A stretch of 64,000 nucleotides of DNA from Phocoena phocoena (GCF_963924675.1 NC_089221.1:133404263-133468262), one strand, 5' to 3'. Numbered from the stretch's first letter, positions 38,901 through 48,942 are shown. The notes: generated from the letters alone by a model not told the origin. Made by a program: numbers and translations.

Positions 38901-41900
38901 CAGGTCAATCTTACATCTCAAAAGAATATGTACCTACCCAAATTGGGGAGAGTGGGGAAGACTTTTGTTAATTATTAATTAAATTAATATTTAATTCCTT
39001 GAGGTCCCTTTAAGGTGACAGTACTGTCCAATGTCTGAGTCTTGGTAATGAGCCTCAAAGCAATGTTCCTGGTACCTTGGCTCCTTCTGCAGTGGGGTGG
39101 AATAGCAGAATCTCAGCGGGGCATGCCTCTTTGGTGCCAGTGTCATGTGTCCTCAACCGATCTCAAAGTGTCCATGTGAAATGAAAACTTGACAAGGCAG
39201 AAGGGGAGCCTCCTGGCTCTACATAGCCTCTGGGTCTTAGAGGAAGCATAAACACAGGTGACCAGTTTGGTCCGGACCAGCGTAGTTTGGATTTAAGTGT
39301 TTTAAGGCTCTGGCCCAAGGGAGTAAGCCCAATACTAAGTTTGAAGTCAAAGCTGGTTCATTTAATTTAGAAAAATACTGATATGCATGTGGATGTTCCC
39401 AAATCATATAAGCTGTCTATGCCGCTCAGTGGTATGTATTTCTGGACATTCTAAGTAATAGTCATAATTGCCACTAAATCTATCACTTACCTTTTAACTG
39501 TGTCCCAAGATCTTTATCTCATTTAATCCTTGCAAGAATTCTACAAAATCAGTAACATTCCATCCATTTTACAAAGGATAAAAACTGATTCAAAGAGGGT
39601 AAGACGTCTGTTCAAGTCGCATAGCTGACTGGAGTAGCCAGTGTTGGCACTCAAGGCAGATCTGTCTTATTCCAGAATACGTGTTCTTAACAATGTGCCG
39701 ATGTTCATCAAAATTTGAAAGCTCCCAGGTGTTCAGGAAAGAAACGGAAGTTACCTGTTGAGCAAGAGTGCGATGGGGAGCCGGTTATATTTGTTTCTTG
39801 CTGTGTGGTGGGCTGGGTTTCCGCTCTCTGCGTAGTAGAAGATAAAGAAGCTACTGGAATGACAAGAATGGAAGAATGGTGTTCAATTTGTGGAGGAAAA
39901 TTTCCACCCCCAAGAAAAATAAAAAACAAAACTAAAATCAGGAGTTACCCTTTGACTCTTTCTTAGAAAATATTCAAGGATGGCCTTCAGGCAGTATACT
40001 GCCACATAGGTATTTCATTATCATGAATAAATCTGATCTGGAGAGCTTATCAATAGACAGAATTATTTCATTTTTTATACTCCTAGGATCCCCCTGGCCT
40101 ACAACAGTGCATCTTATGTAGGACACCCAATTAAACTTTTATTCATACCAACGACGTTGCACTTTTGTGGACCAGGGCCTTGAGGTAGGCACTAATCCAC
40201 TCTCCCCGCTTCACAAGAACCCCAATCTGGTTTTCCTCACCTTATTCAAGTTCCTAATTATCCATCTGCACATCTTTCCAGGGAGATGCACACACTGACC
40301 AGCATGGAAAACATACTGAGAATATTTAATTCCTTGAGGTCCCTTTAAGGTGACAGTACTGTCCAATGTCTGAGTTTTGGTAATGAGCCTCAAAGCAATG
40401 TTCCTGGTACCTTGGCTCCTTCTGCAGTTGTGTTTTGGTCACTCTTTTTATAAGACTGATTTCCTGTGTTATCTGATTCATCTTCCATTTCTCACCAAAA
40501 AGCTTCACCAAGAGTTCTCAGGGTTATGTTTCCTTTTCCTTTCTTGAAATCTCTTTATTTTCTATCAGACATTTCACTTTACCTGAGAGTTGACCACTTG
40601 CCTCTTAATAAGATCTTTATATCCCTTCCTCTTAGAGCACCACAGAAAATCAGAGCAAGTTAGTGGTGCTGGCTGGACAAGAGTTCCCAAACCTGGGCTT
40701 TCCTCATTGCCTCTCACTGTTCTTTCTATTTCCACTCCCCCACCATGGTCTTCACATTTCAACATCATCTCTTCTCTTGTTTTGAACTGTCTTTTGTTTT
40801 TGGCGGGGTTTGTTTGTTTGTTTTTGCTTTCCTCTAATGCTCAAATCTGTAACAGGATGTGGCTCTCTTTAGGAACTATAGGAATTAAGAACAGGATGAA
40901 TCAGAAAGTCAGATGATCAGTGTCTTCAGTCAACTTAAATCCATGCAAAAGACCTCTTGAGCTTAACTTCATCTGCTAGTTTGGGTCTTTGTGGTCATCT
41001 TTCTTTTCTCCTCTGCTCCTACAACTTTATATCCAACCAGTGCATGAATATTTTAGGCAACTAGCATGGACGGGGCCCGGAGCACAGAGAGGGAATGGAT
41101 GTAAAGATAAATTCCCCTGCCCTGGATCTGCTCCAGTGTTCACCTCCATTCTATACTGTAAAGTTCAACTCTAAACTCAAACTCTTTAGGAAACTATCAG
41201 GATGCCTATGAGACTCAACTAATACTATCCCCCAGGAGGTCACATAAACCAACACTTTCCTTCTGAAACTCTGCTTTAAACAAAGGCCGTAACTTACACA
41301 TGTTCACCAAACAAGGAGCACTAAGCCACCCGCCTCTGCAGGCACAAACTATTAAGAAGCTAAATCAATATTGAGAAAGTCAACAGATGCTCTAGTGTGT
41401 TCGCTGCCTGGAACAAAACTATTTTTCTTACAGTTTCATGGCTCTGAAATCCCAGTTTTAACCTAAAGACATCTCTTTAAAACTCAGTTCAAAGTCCAAT
41501 CCGTCAGATCCCTCCTGGTTGAATATAGACATGGTTCAACGGGAATGAAGGGAAATCGATATGTTCCATCAGACTTTTTCGGCTAAAAGGTTGTGACATT
41601 TGTGTTACTCCTCAGGATCCAGAGCCACTTTAAAGTGCCAAAGGGTTGTGGAGGCTTTGAGAACCTCCACTAAAAATTTACATTTTTAATCCGAAAAATA
41701 GAAAGTTTGAACCTAAACATGTCCTCAGAATGGCAAGCTATTTCCCCAGCTTTAAGTCAAATTATTCTCCACTTGTATTAACCTAAACTTTAATCTAACA
41801 TAAAGTTGAACTATGAACTATGTAGCCAGAATTGAAAAAACAAACGTGTGCACTCTAAATCCCATAAGTCCTTAAATCTGATGTTTACTTTGTCATCAGT

Positions 41901-44900
41901 ATAAATAGCATTGCTCTGCTACATAAATAAATTAAAGGATGCCAGAAGCAAAACTATGTAAGTCACTGACACCCTGAAAAGACAGGGTAATTGTATGAAG
42001 GCTTTTCCAGTGAGAATGCCAGATCAGGACAAATTCATCCAAACATAAGCTCTATGTTCATAATAGAAGGCAGCAAAGGCCCAACATTCAGATTAAAGGG
42101 GACAATCTTGACTCAGCCATTTTCTATTCGTATAACTGTCAGCACTGAACTTAGACTCTGTGCCTCGGTCCTCACAAATGTAAACTAGGATTGAATCACA
42201 CCTACAAGGCGTAGGATTGTCATAAGAATGAAGTGGCTTAATACTTGTAAAGCAGTTAGCGTGGTTCTAGAGTAAACATTAACTTCACTGAAATCTTATC
42301 CTCAAGTGTTGGGTGAGATTTCAGAATGGATTAAATGATCTCTATTCAGAGCTCCTTGTAAGGACAGAATCTCGTTCACCTGACCCTGTTCTGGCATTCC
42401 CTATTTTTCCTCATAAGTCTGTGTTCAACTGGGCCAGATCCCCACCATCCTCCTTAGATGTCCAAGATCAGTGGTCTGGCTTTTTTATTTCTATTTTTTT
42501 TTTTTTTTTTTTTTGCTATTAATGAATTCCTTTGAGAATCTGATAAAAAGCTATAGGGTCCCCTCACTCTGAAGATGCTTACACATACAAAAGGTGAATA
42601 TAACATGGGACGGAGGCTCACAGATTCTGTGAAGCCAGGTTTGGAAGTCTGTTCAAATCCTTACCCCAGATTGCACTTCTGCCTTAACACAACACCCTGG
42701 ATGGTCTATATCCTCCCTTTTAAAGCCTTCTGGGCTCAGAAGCACATCTGTTTACCTGGCTGGAGGTTCTCTGTGGGTGCTGGCACTGGAAGAGCAGAGG
42801 TAGAGGCCCTCGTTGTTGTTGGAGCAGTGGTGACCATCGTTGTTGGTAGAGCAGTAGTGGTCGTCATTGGTGGTGGAGTAGTAGTAGTGGTAGTTGGTGG
42901 AGTAGTAATGGTGATCATTGTTGATGGAGTAGTATTAGTGGTGGTAGTTGGTGGTGGAGTAGTAGTGGTGGTAGTTGGTGGAGTGGTAGTAGCGGTGGTC
43001 ATTGGTGGAGTAATAGTGGTCATTACTGTTGTCGTAGGTGGAGCTAGAAATCAACATGAAAGCAAGGATTCATCAAGCAGCAGGAAACAAGAGTCGTGTG
43101 CTGGGCCTGTGCACCAACACAACCACTGGGACTGTCCCCAGGCAGAAGTGAGCACTTATCTCTCATGAACTCAGAGTTCTCCTCATTGGTCAACTAGAAT
43201 ATGTGACTGAGGAGGGAGTGAAGACATGTTCACAACAAGGAAACAGCTGCATTGAAAGGAGTATATATGGGGAGGTTTGGATATAAAAAAATGACACCTG
43301 GGATTTGTATCGAAGCCCTTTGAAAAGACTAGTCCCGCATATCAGATTTATGTATCTTCATAAATGTCAGTGAGGTAGGGAAAAAAGTCTAGAGCCCGAA
43401 GCCATGTTTGTCCTCAGTGGCGTGTGACTAGGACCTAAATAGTAGTTCCCAAGAACCAGAATATTTACCAAACAAATAGCATTCCGTTCAGTCAGTCCTA
43501 AGGGTACCCTCCCAACAGACCTGCCTCCTAAATGTGGATTAATTCACACCATTATCAAACGCTAGATAACACAGATGCCTTGTGCATTTGGTTTGAAGGT
43601 GGACTAGACCTTTTAAGGTTCCTTCCTTCCTAAGGGATAATAACAAAAGCTAATGACTTTGTCTCTTTCCAGAGTCAGAAATGGTATAGGACTCCAAACC
43701 ACTTACTGAAGTCCTCAGAGCTACCCAGAGAAAGAACTGCAACTAGGATTAACCCAAAACACAGTGCCTGGCACAAAAGCAGAAATTGTAGGATTGAATC
43801 AAGAATGTGTACTTTTTTCTCACCAGGCATCTTTTTTGCCCACAAGAAGTATTCTTAAATTTCAACTCTACTAATTATAAATTAGAAGTTCAAATCTCTT
43901 GAATAGGAGACAATTGGTGTGAAAACTCTTTTGAGGGATTGAAGTCAATTTAATTTGGAAACTAACTAATTTTTACCTTAAAGAAGAAAAACGTTTTTTT
44001 CAACAAATATTTAGGAGTGTCTATTATGTACAAGGCATTAGTAAATGTTTTAGGCTTTGGGGGTCCTGTGATCTCAGTGGTAATTGCTCAACTCTGTCAG
44101 TGTGAAAACAGCCATAGACAGTATACAAACTAATGGGTGTGGCTGTGTTCCAATAAAACTTTATTTATAAAACTGTTGGTGAGCCTGTTTTATAATCTGA
44201 TCTGGTCCTAGGGCTACAGTTTGCTGACCCTGCTCTAACAGTGTAGTTAGAGGTTTTTAAGAAGAGTGCAATTCAATCCCCTCCCTTCAGTTTGAGATCA
44301 AATCTAGAGAAAAAAGGAAGCAAGCAAAAAAGTCTGATCAAAGGCTATAAAAAGGAAGAAACCTAATTGGCTTGTTTAACTAATGTGTCTTCCTCAGTGG
44401 TAAGTATTTTCTGAGGAAGAATCTAGGAAACTAAGGGTAGAGGAGCTGCTGAGGAAGAGCCCTAACGGAAGGTTGAAAAGTAAGCTGATTCTGTGAAAAG
44501 TGCAAGAAAACTTAAGCAAAAAATTGGATTGGAGGCAGAGAGTCACTTTGGCTCAGTTACGGACCCGTTTCCCACTGGACAGAGCAGTGGCTTTGTAAAT
44601 ATTCATCTATTAAAGAATTTCCAAGCCCTCTAAAAGTCCCCTACTGGGACCTCCCTGGTGGTGCAGTGGTTAAGAATCCACCTGCCAATGCAGGGGACAA
44701 GGGTTCGAGCTCTGGTCTGGGAAGATCCCACATGCCGCCGAGCAACTAAGCCGGTGCGCTACAACTACTGAGCCTGCGCTCTAGAGCCTGCACGCCACAA
44801 CTACTGAGCCCGTAAGCCACAACTACTGAAGCCTGCATGCCTAGAGCCCGTGCTCCGCAACAAGAGAAGCCACCGCAATGAGAAGCCCACGCACTGCGAT

Positions 44901-47900
44901 TAAGAGCAGCCCCACTCTCTGCAACTAGAGAAAGCCCGTGCGCAGCAACAAAGACCCGACACAGCCAAAAATAAATAAATTAAAACAAAACAAAAAGAAA
45001 CAAAAAAGTCCCCTACTAATTTCTTTCTCTATCCTTTTTAAAAAATATTCAGCCAGACCAATCAGATAATTTCACAACTCCAAGAATAATCTCTTCTCCA
45101 CACGTTGCCTCGTCACATGTCTACAGCGCCAGCCTCTTTTGGCGTCCTTAAATTGCCTCCTACATATAGGTTCCCCAGAGTCAGCTATTTGCTGCATCAG
45201 AATTGACCTTATTTTACCTGCCTTTATAAAGGACACAAGTCAAGTACAAAAGTTGGGAGATTGCAATATCAAGTTCATTTAAATCAAAAAAGAGTCATAG
45301 CTTATGAAGGCCACAGGTATTGGATTCTGTTGTCAATAGAAGACTTTAGTGGGAGAAGATTCATTAGGAAAGAGCATCAGAAACCAGGAAATCCTGAAGA
45401 ACCTGCTCCTTTCATCAAATGGCAAGAAAAATTAGGATGTCTACATCAAGATGGAAAAATGTAAACTTCCCAGATTTTTGGATTTTATGAAATTCTTAAA
45501 AGCAACAGGTGAACGTTATTGAGATGCAAATGTTTTCATACTGCAATAAAGCCATTTTATTTTTTCAACAGTCAATTTAGTGATATGGTGTGAAATATGC
45601 TTCAAAAAATCCAAGAAAGGACAGAGGGAGGGGGTGAAACTATATAGGCTTATACAATGTATATGCAACAAGACTGAATCGATGATTGTTAAAGCCAAAT
45701 GATACATCTACTTGACAGGACCTTATATTACCTATTTTATATGTATGAATTCTCTATAAGTCTTAAAATGTTAAGACAGGACACTTGAGAATTCTTCTAA
45801 GACATAACCTCAGAGAAAAGGGCAGTTCTTCAAGTGGAATAAATTTACCTCCATAAAAATGTTCACTATATTTCACTGTGGAACAGTGAATGCTTTTTCA
45901 TGAACCAACTAGCATTTTTGAAGCACTGCTTTAGGAGGTAGTTTGCTGACTGGGAAGATCTCTAGACTATGGTCTTGAATCAAGGTTAGTCTTTTTTTTT
46001 AAATTAATTTATTTTTTATTTTATTTATTTTTGACTGTGTTGGGTCTTAACACTTCATTCTACACAAATAGAAGTTACTCTATTCCAAAAGTTATTAGAA
46101 AACAAGATTATAGGAACCTCCTCTTTCCCTAATAAAGGAAGACAGTTAATATCAAACAGAAAACTCTTATCTCTGGGAACCCACAGGAAGTAATCAAAGG
46201 AAGGAGGAAGACAAGCTCACCTGGCTTTATACTCAAGTCTAGGGTGATTTTTATATCATTGAACCACCCTCTCTTCTCAACACGGCAACAATACAAGCCA
46301 CTGTCAGCCTGGGTTGCATTCTCTATGGTCAAAGACACATCCCCTTCGCCAATGTTTCCGTTTAGCTTATAACGTTTGTCCTTCTGAAAGGTGACACTGT
46401 ATCCATTAGTCCAGATAATGTCACTTCCGCAGTGAGTTAAAGGACATGCCCCTTGGCCCCAGCACATGCTCGTGACTTCTCCACCATAGGTGCAGGGTAG
46501 CCTGACAGACTGACCCTCCACTCCAGTCACTCGTGGGTAAGACGTTACACCATCTGTAAATAAAGAGAAACCTGAGCATGAGGTCTCAATATTTTAACTT
46601 TAATTTCATTCTCATTTTTTTTCTTTATATAGCTTCTTTGGTTTGTAATCATCTGACTATATCTTGAGTTTTAAAATTTAGTATAAACATTTTTCTATGT
46701 TAACATATTCTTTAGCAGCGTTACTATTTACTAGATATATTTGTAGATAAAACATCATATAAACGTTTTTCTGTATTCAGGATTATTTCCTAATAGGAAA
46801 AGACTTCCAAGAAAGAAAGTATTGGGATAAAAGGCAGAAATATATTCAGTCTCTTGGTGAATACGACCAAATTTCTTTCCAAAAGGTTTGAAACAAATGA
46901 TACTCCAGTAATGCATGAGTGTGTGTGTACTTCATCCTGTGTTTGACAGGTATCTGCTTATTTAATAGGTAATACATACATGCGGCTTTTCCTCTCCCTT
47001 AGATTCAATCACTGTCTCAGTTGAAATCTATTTTAAAAAGTCTATTGCATTTAAAGTTTTGATTTTCAATTTTTGTTGCAATTTTAAAAATTGCTATTGC
47101 AAATAAAGTCACCTCACAACCCCTCTCTTAATTAAAAAAAAAAAAAATCAGAGCTAATGTTTTACTTAAAGCAGCATTGACTAGAAGGCAGAAGCCTAGT
47201 AAACTCTTTAGAAATCAGTTCTTAGAAAAAAGGGTTTATAATAGTTTCAGGAGGAACTGAGGCTTATCATGCTTTACGATCAATCCAAAAAATTTAAGCA
47301 GGGATCCTTTCTCGTGAGTTGATGACAGCCCTGCAATGCAGGTGGTAAGGTCCACTTACCCAGGTGAAACCAAAAAATCGGAGAATATTCGATCAAATAC
47401 TAAATTTTGCCTCTTAAAAACAAAGAGGCAGGAAAACTCTCTCCTGTGGCAGTGGCTTAAAAAACCCTGAATTGCCAAATGCAGTCTGGGTGGTCCTTGA
47501 AAGAAATCTGAGATTCAACAGTTAATCATAGTTAGGACTGAGCTGTGAGTTTGGGAAATGCTCTGGGAATAAAACACTCATTGTTACATAAATTAAGAGT
47601 CTATATTTTTCACTGGAATTCTGATAATATTTAACTTTGCTTAATGTCATTTTTGGACTACAAAGGTAATACATGCTAATTATAAAAATTTAAGTTTTAG
47701 AAGTATAATTTAAAAATGTACTTCCCTCACATTCCCACCTCTAGAGATTGTTTTTAAAACTTAAGATATGTCTATTTCTAAACTTTTTCCCTATCTCACA
47801 GAATGCTTTGAATTAACATATTTTTCTTTTTAAATTTTTTTTTTGGCCACACCGGGAGGCATGTGGGATCTTAGTTCCCCAACCAGGGATCAAACCCTAG

Positions 47901-48460
47901 CCCCCTGCTTTGCAGTCACGGAATCTTAATCACTGGACTGCCAGGAAAGTTAAAATATTTTGTTTTTAAAAGAAATAGTTGCACATGGTTAAAAAAAAAT
48001 CAAACGGCACAAAATGGTACAATAAAGCACTCGTCTCCTTCCCACCCTATCCCCTTTTCTTCTTCCCGTCCCCTTCCACACTGTGATAACAACTGTTACT
48101 CTTTGCTACATACACTTGAGTAGTTCATGCATACACAACCATCTACCTACTCCTTTCTTTGGTTTCAACACAAATGGCAGCACATGTCATCCTCTACTGC
48201 ATCATGCCTTGTTCACCTACCCATAGCTTTTGTAATTCTTAGCACTTATGCAATTTCTTTGGTTTAAGGTGTCACCCTGGTTCTGTGGTCACTAGTTGAC
48301 CCCATTACCTTCCAACAAACCCCAAGAACACCTACCCTCCCCCACCACACCCACACACCCCCCATACTCCCCCTTCCTCAGCACTTCCAAAGAACAGCCC
48401 ACCTATTCACTTACCTGTCAGAAGGAGTATGAGGCCCAGGATGGCTACCCACGGATGCAT
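24455..48460 (-). CDS. HAVCR1: HAVCR1 (TIM-1 / KIM-1), spliced, eight coding exons
   Basis: The minus-strand join is 48460-48415, 46553-46221, 43043-42756, 39853-39755, 36254-36199, 33168-33054, 32195-32159, 24557-24455. It totals 1077 nt, giving 358 residues plus TAA. Every intron has GT..AG and the phases agree. Domain order: signal peptide (about 1-17), IgV domain (about 18-126) with six cysteines and the WFND motif, Thr/Pro mucin region (127-255), stalk with an N-Q-T sequon (256-289), one membrane helix (about 290-310), and a tail of about 48 residues with the NIYI tyrosine motif. Known for the family: a type I surface receptor that binds phosphatidylserine on apoptotic cells, costimulates lymphocytes and is induced in injured kidney epithelium. 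The length is close to the human protein. HAVCR1 fits better than TIMD4 or HAVCR2 because of the MHPWVAIL start, the long Thr/Pro mucin region and the AEDNIYI tail. I see no frameshift or premature stop. Confidence 0.95.
24834..25187 (+). mobile_element. CHR-type SINE, long form, in HAVCR1 intron 8
   Basis: GGGACTTCCCTGATGGTCCAG start and AAATAAATAAATA tail. GAAAATCTA duplication at 24825-24833 and 25188-25196. Opposite in orientation to the gene. Confidence 0.9.
25985..26120 (+). mobile_element. MIR SINE
   Basis: GTGTGACCTTGGATGTTACTT, ATCTCTAAACCTG and TTTTCCAATCTGTAGACTAAG show the MIR core followed by its tail. Confidence 0.75.
26368..31345 (+). mobile_element. 5'-truncated L1 LINE in HAVCR1 intron 8
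   Basis: 5 kb element beginning in ORF1 (open 26389-26793, coiled-coil rich), with ORF2 endonuclease (27515-28081), linker (28178-28870), reverse transcriptase (29171-29485, L-A-D-D box) and C-terminus, ending in a 16-A tail. Duplication CCAAGCTGGAC at 26357-26367 and 31348-31358. Damage includes frameshifts, an apparent deletion of about 140 bp near 30762, a 42-bp foreign piece at 29482-29523 and an A-run expansion at 29965. It is antisense to HAVCR1. Confidence 0.93.
31600..31860 (+). mobile_element. L2 3'-end fragment
   Basis: GTAGGCATTCAATAAACACTC is the typical L2 3' end; upstream words (CTTGCTCTGTATTCCCC) fit. Lies between exon 8 and the L1. Confidence 0.6.
32159..32195 (-). CDS. HAVCR1: HAVCR1 exon 8, 37-nt cytoplasmic micro-exon
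   Basis: Acceptor CAATTTAG and donor CG|GTAAGG; residues 313-324 plus shared codons, encoding [12 protein letters not shown]. It corresponds to the human KYFFKKEVQQL exon, with the same length class and phase (2 nt in, 2 nt out). The Lys-Lys pair of the human segment is Ser-Ser here, so the inner membrane edge is less basic. Confidence 0.85.
33054..33168 (-). CDS. HAVCR1: HAVCR1 exon 7, transmembrane segment
   Basis: 115 nt, acceptor TTTCCTTAG and donor AAAA|GTAAGTC, starts in phase 0 and leaves one base; residues 275-312. A short polar stretch (DPWMSTNEG) leads into a hydrophobic helix, about residues 290-310, beginning V-Y-I-G-V-C-V and ending F-M-I-S-K. The G-V-C motif at the helix start matches the human TIM-1 transmembrane exon (IYAGVCISV). 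No strongly basic stop-transfer run appears until the next exon. Confidence 0.92.
33385..33510 (+). mobile_element. Old L1 3'-end-like fragment
   Basis: TACATTTGTCAAAACTCAAACTG, ACTTCAAATCAGTGTGC and ATGTAAATTATACCTA resemble the common L1M 3' end. Too short to place in a family. Confidence 0.5.
33830..34080 (+). mobile_element. MIR-like SINE sequence
   Basis: TTGCTGTGTGACCCTAGACA, ATCCTCTCTGAACCTCTG and TCTCTGTCTCTCAAATG follow the MIR core. The left part (33830-33950) looks like a second MIR-type fragment. Confidence 0.65.
34497..34658 (-). mobile_element. Minus-strand CHR-type SINE with CA-repeat tail
   Basis: Reading the minus strand, GGGACTTCCCTGGCGGTCCAG begins at 34658, and the 3' tail at its left end has become a (CA)n tract (34496-34540). 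TACACTA flanks it at 34490-34496 and 34659-34665. Confidence 0.88.
35937..35974. repeat. GT microsatellite
   Basis: Nineteen perfect GT units followed by a short (GA)n run to about 35986, within HAVCR1 intron 6. Confidence 0.95.
36199..36254 (-). CDS. HAVCR1: HAVCR1 exon 6, juxtamembrane stalk
   Basis: 56 nt, acceptor TTGAGCAG and donor ACT|GTAAGC, enters in phase 1 and leaves in phase 0; residues 256-274. It encodes [19 protein letters not shown], which lines up with the human DGNDTVTESSDGLWNNNQT segment. It contains a candidate N-glycosylation site, N-Q-T. Too short to be found by open-frame length alone; the call rests on homology and phase. Confidence 0.9.
37214..37430 (+). mobile_element. 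Cetacean-type short CHR SINE in HAVCR1 intron 5
   Basis: Start GGGCTTCCCTGGTGGCGCAG, G+C-rich body and a 25-A pure tail. Perfect duplication GTCACTGTC at 37204-37212 and 37431-37439. Young by appearance. Confidence 0.93.
38986..39093. repeat. 108-bp direct repeat, left copy
   Basis: Identical to 40321-40428 except for one C/T difference at 39041 versus 40376. The copies are 1335 bp apart and flank HAVCR1 exon 5. The sequence does not match a family I recognise. Confidence 0.95.
39755..39853 (-). CDS. HAVCR1: HAVCR1 exon 5, distal mucin segment
   Basis: 99 nt, acceptor CATTCCAG and donor ACAG|GTAACTT, phase 1 at both ends, residues 223-255. It encodes a Ser/Thr/Gln-rich stretch containing [12 protein letters not shown], which resembles the PAETHPTT segment of human TIM-1, then N-I-T (possible N-glycosylation) and S-P-S-H-S-C-S-T. 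The cysteine near the end is unusual in a mucin stalk. The exon sits between the two copies of a 108-bp direct repeat (38986 and 40321), which do not overlap it. Confidence 0.88.
39854..42755 (-). other. HAVCR1: HAVCR1 intron 4
   Basis: 2.9 kb with the right copy of the 108-bp direct repeat (40321-40428), a MIR-like stretch (about 42085-42290) and a T-rich run at about 42485-42514 close to exon 4. No exon-like open frame with splice sites is visible here. Confidence 0.8.
40321..40428. repeat. 108-bp direct repeat, right copy
   Basis: Same as above. The left copy runs into GGGGTGG and this one into TGTTTTGG, so both edges are sharp. Confidence 0.95.
42756..43043 (-). CDS. HAVCR1: HAVCR1 exon 4, threonine/proline mucin repeats
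   Basis: 288 nt, acceptor TTTCTAG and donor CCAG|GTAAAC, phase 1 at both ends, residues 127-222. The product is mostly Thr and Pro and is expected to be densely O-glycosylated, holding the IgV domain off the membrane. The core is eight consecutive 27-bp units (43027 down to 42812), each encoding nine residues of the pattern TTTTTTPPP, with Met, Ile, Val and Ala substitutions. It ends in a less repetitive P-A-P-T-E-N-L-Q-P segment. The Val/Gly-rich frame on the opposite strand is only the complement of these ACC/CCA codons. Confidence 0.93.
42812..43027. repeat. HAVCR1: 27-bp minisatellite, eight units, coding
   Basis: Units start at 42812, 42839, 42866, 42893, 42920, 42947, 42974 and 43001, each exactly 27 bp. 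On the plus strand they start GTTG or ATTG and carry a GGAG-type core. Unit length is a multiple of three, so gain or loss keeps the reading frame of exon 4. Confidence 0.92.
44020..44240 (-). mobile_element. hAT-type MITE in HAVCR1 intron 3
   Basis: TTTTAGGCTTTGGGGG, ACAGCCATAGACAGTATAC, GGGTGTGGCTGTGTTCC and AATAAAACTTTATTTATAAAAC are classic words of a common mammalian hAT MITE; orientation and family name uncertain. Confidence 0.7.
44646..45003 (+). mobile_element. CHR-type SINE, long form, in HAVCR1 intron 3
   Basis: GGGACCTCCCTGGTGG start and a tail of AAATAAATAAATTAAAAC. Perfect 14-bp duplication AAAAGTCCCCTACT at 44632-44645 and 45004-45017. Confidence 0.92.
46008..46049 (-). mobile_element. 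3' end of a truncated SINE
   Basis: A T-rich run followed by GACTGTGTTGGGTCTTA is the reverse complement of the CHR SINE tail. It breaks off after about 40 bp. Confidence 0.55.
46221..46553 (-). CDS. HAVCR1: HAVCR1 exon 3, IgV domain
   Basis: 333 nt, phase 1 at both ends, acceptor TTTACAG and donor CCAG|GTGAGC. It encodes residues 16-126. The six cysteines of the TIM IgV fold are present in [15 protein letters not shown] and YCCR (two). The RGWFNDIK loop carries the W-F-N-D residues that in TIM proteins form the metal-dependent phosphatidylserine pocket. ENAT is a possible N-glycosylation site, and DSGLYCC is the standard Ig signature before strand G. All expected features are intact, so ligand binding is predicted to be kept. 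Confidence 0.95.
46554..48414 (-). other. HAVCR1: HAVCR1 intron 2
   Basis: 1.9 kb between the signal-peptide and IgV exons. It holds a minus-strand SINE (47836-47949). The AT-rich stretch 46600-47130 and the stretch 47950-48260 have the look of old, unassigned interspersed repeats. Confidence 0.75.
47836..47949 (-). mobile_element. Minus-strand SINE in HAVCR1 intron 2
   Basis: Poly-T, then TGGGATCTTAGTTCCCCAAC, CAGGGATCAAACCC and ACTGGACTGCCAGG: a CHR-type SINE read backwards, about 110 bp long. Confidence 0.85.
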
Positions 48461-48472
48461 GATGGTATCGGC
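48415..48472 (-). CDS. HAVCR1: HAVCR1 exon 2, signal peptide
   Basis: The acceptor TTCCTTCAG ends at 48473; the exon has 12 nt of 5' UTR, then ATG at 48460. It encodes [15 protein letters not shown] plus the first base of codon 16 (Asp), and ends at donor CAG|GTAAGTG. The MHP start followed by a run of Ile, Leu and Val is characteristic of TIM-1 leaders. The next exon continues D-G-V, so signal peptidase probably cuts near residue 17. No other ATG competes in the exon. Confidence 0.93.
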
Positions 48473-48853
48473 CTGAAGGAAAGACAGAGCACGCTGGTTG
48501 GTGTGCCCCCAAACCAGATGGTGTCAGAACGAGTCTTAATTCTCAGATTGCAACTTCTCCTTTCACCCTGATGGGGGGAATCACATAAGACTACCTGCTG
48601 GAAACAAGACCATGCAAAGGCTTCAGGTCTGCTGGCTCCAGGTGACTGAGGGCTCTGCCCCTTCCAACAGAAAGGCAAAGGTGTCCTCTGAAGCAGTCCC
48701 CTCTTCCCCAGCTCCTTTCCTATACTTGGAGTCCAAACTGACTCCAGGTGCTGACAGAGGAGATAAGGGAGCAAACAGGAAGGAAACCAGAGGCTGGCTT
48801 AGCCAAGGACACCAGAGCAAAGACCAGACTTCCCGTGGCAAAGGTGCACTTAC

Positions 48854-48942
48854 CCTTTGCCTCGAAGATGAGAGTCAGCTGGCCTTCTGGAGAGGGCAGG
48901 GGACTTCCTTCCTGCTCTGTGGCCACAACGGCTAGTCTCCAG
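48854..48942 (-). other. HAVCR1: HAVCR1 non-coding exon 1 (5' UTR), putative
   Basis: A good donor (GG|GTAAGTG, cut after 48854) follows a stretch with no ATG-led coding sequence, 380 bp upstream of the signal-peptide exon. A TATA-like element sits about 30 nt before 48942. HAVCR1 in other mammals has a 5' non-coding exon. The 5' boundary is inferred from the TATA position only, and the exon itself from the donor, so a transcript could move or remove it. Confidence 0.5.

Larger units (their letters stand above)
36255..39754 (-). other. HAVCR1: HAVCR1 intron 5
   Basis: 3.5 kb with one young SINE (37214-37430), a MIR-like stretch (about 39470-39640) and the left copy of the 108-bp direct repeat (38986-39093). 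The remainder is unremarkable unique-looking sequence. Confidence 0.8.
43044..46220 (-). other. HAVCR1: HAVCR1 intron 3
   Basis: 3.2 kb with a hAT-type MITE (about 44020-44240), a CHR-type SINE with 14-bp duplication (44646-45003), and the tail end of a truncated minus-strand SINE (about 46008-46049). Nothing else recognised. Confidence 0.8.

Noticed and set aside
39708..39929. 73-codon minus frame taken as a gene by itself
   Set aside because: Only 39755-39853 of it is coding; it is HAVCR1 exon 5 with splice sites on both sides.
40326..40511. Minus-strand frame through the 108-bp repeat
   Set aside because: I considered an extra mucin exon, but the product is not Thr/Pro-rich and no in-phase acceptor/donor pair fits the HAVCR1 frame.
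42575..43168. 197-codon plus-strand frame rich in Val and Gly
   Set aside because: It is the complement of the Thr/Pro mucin exon of HAVCR1. Low complexity, with no supporting splice or start context.
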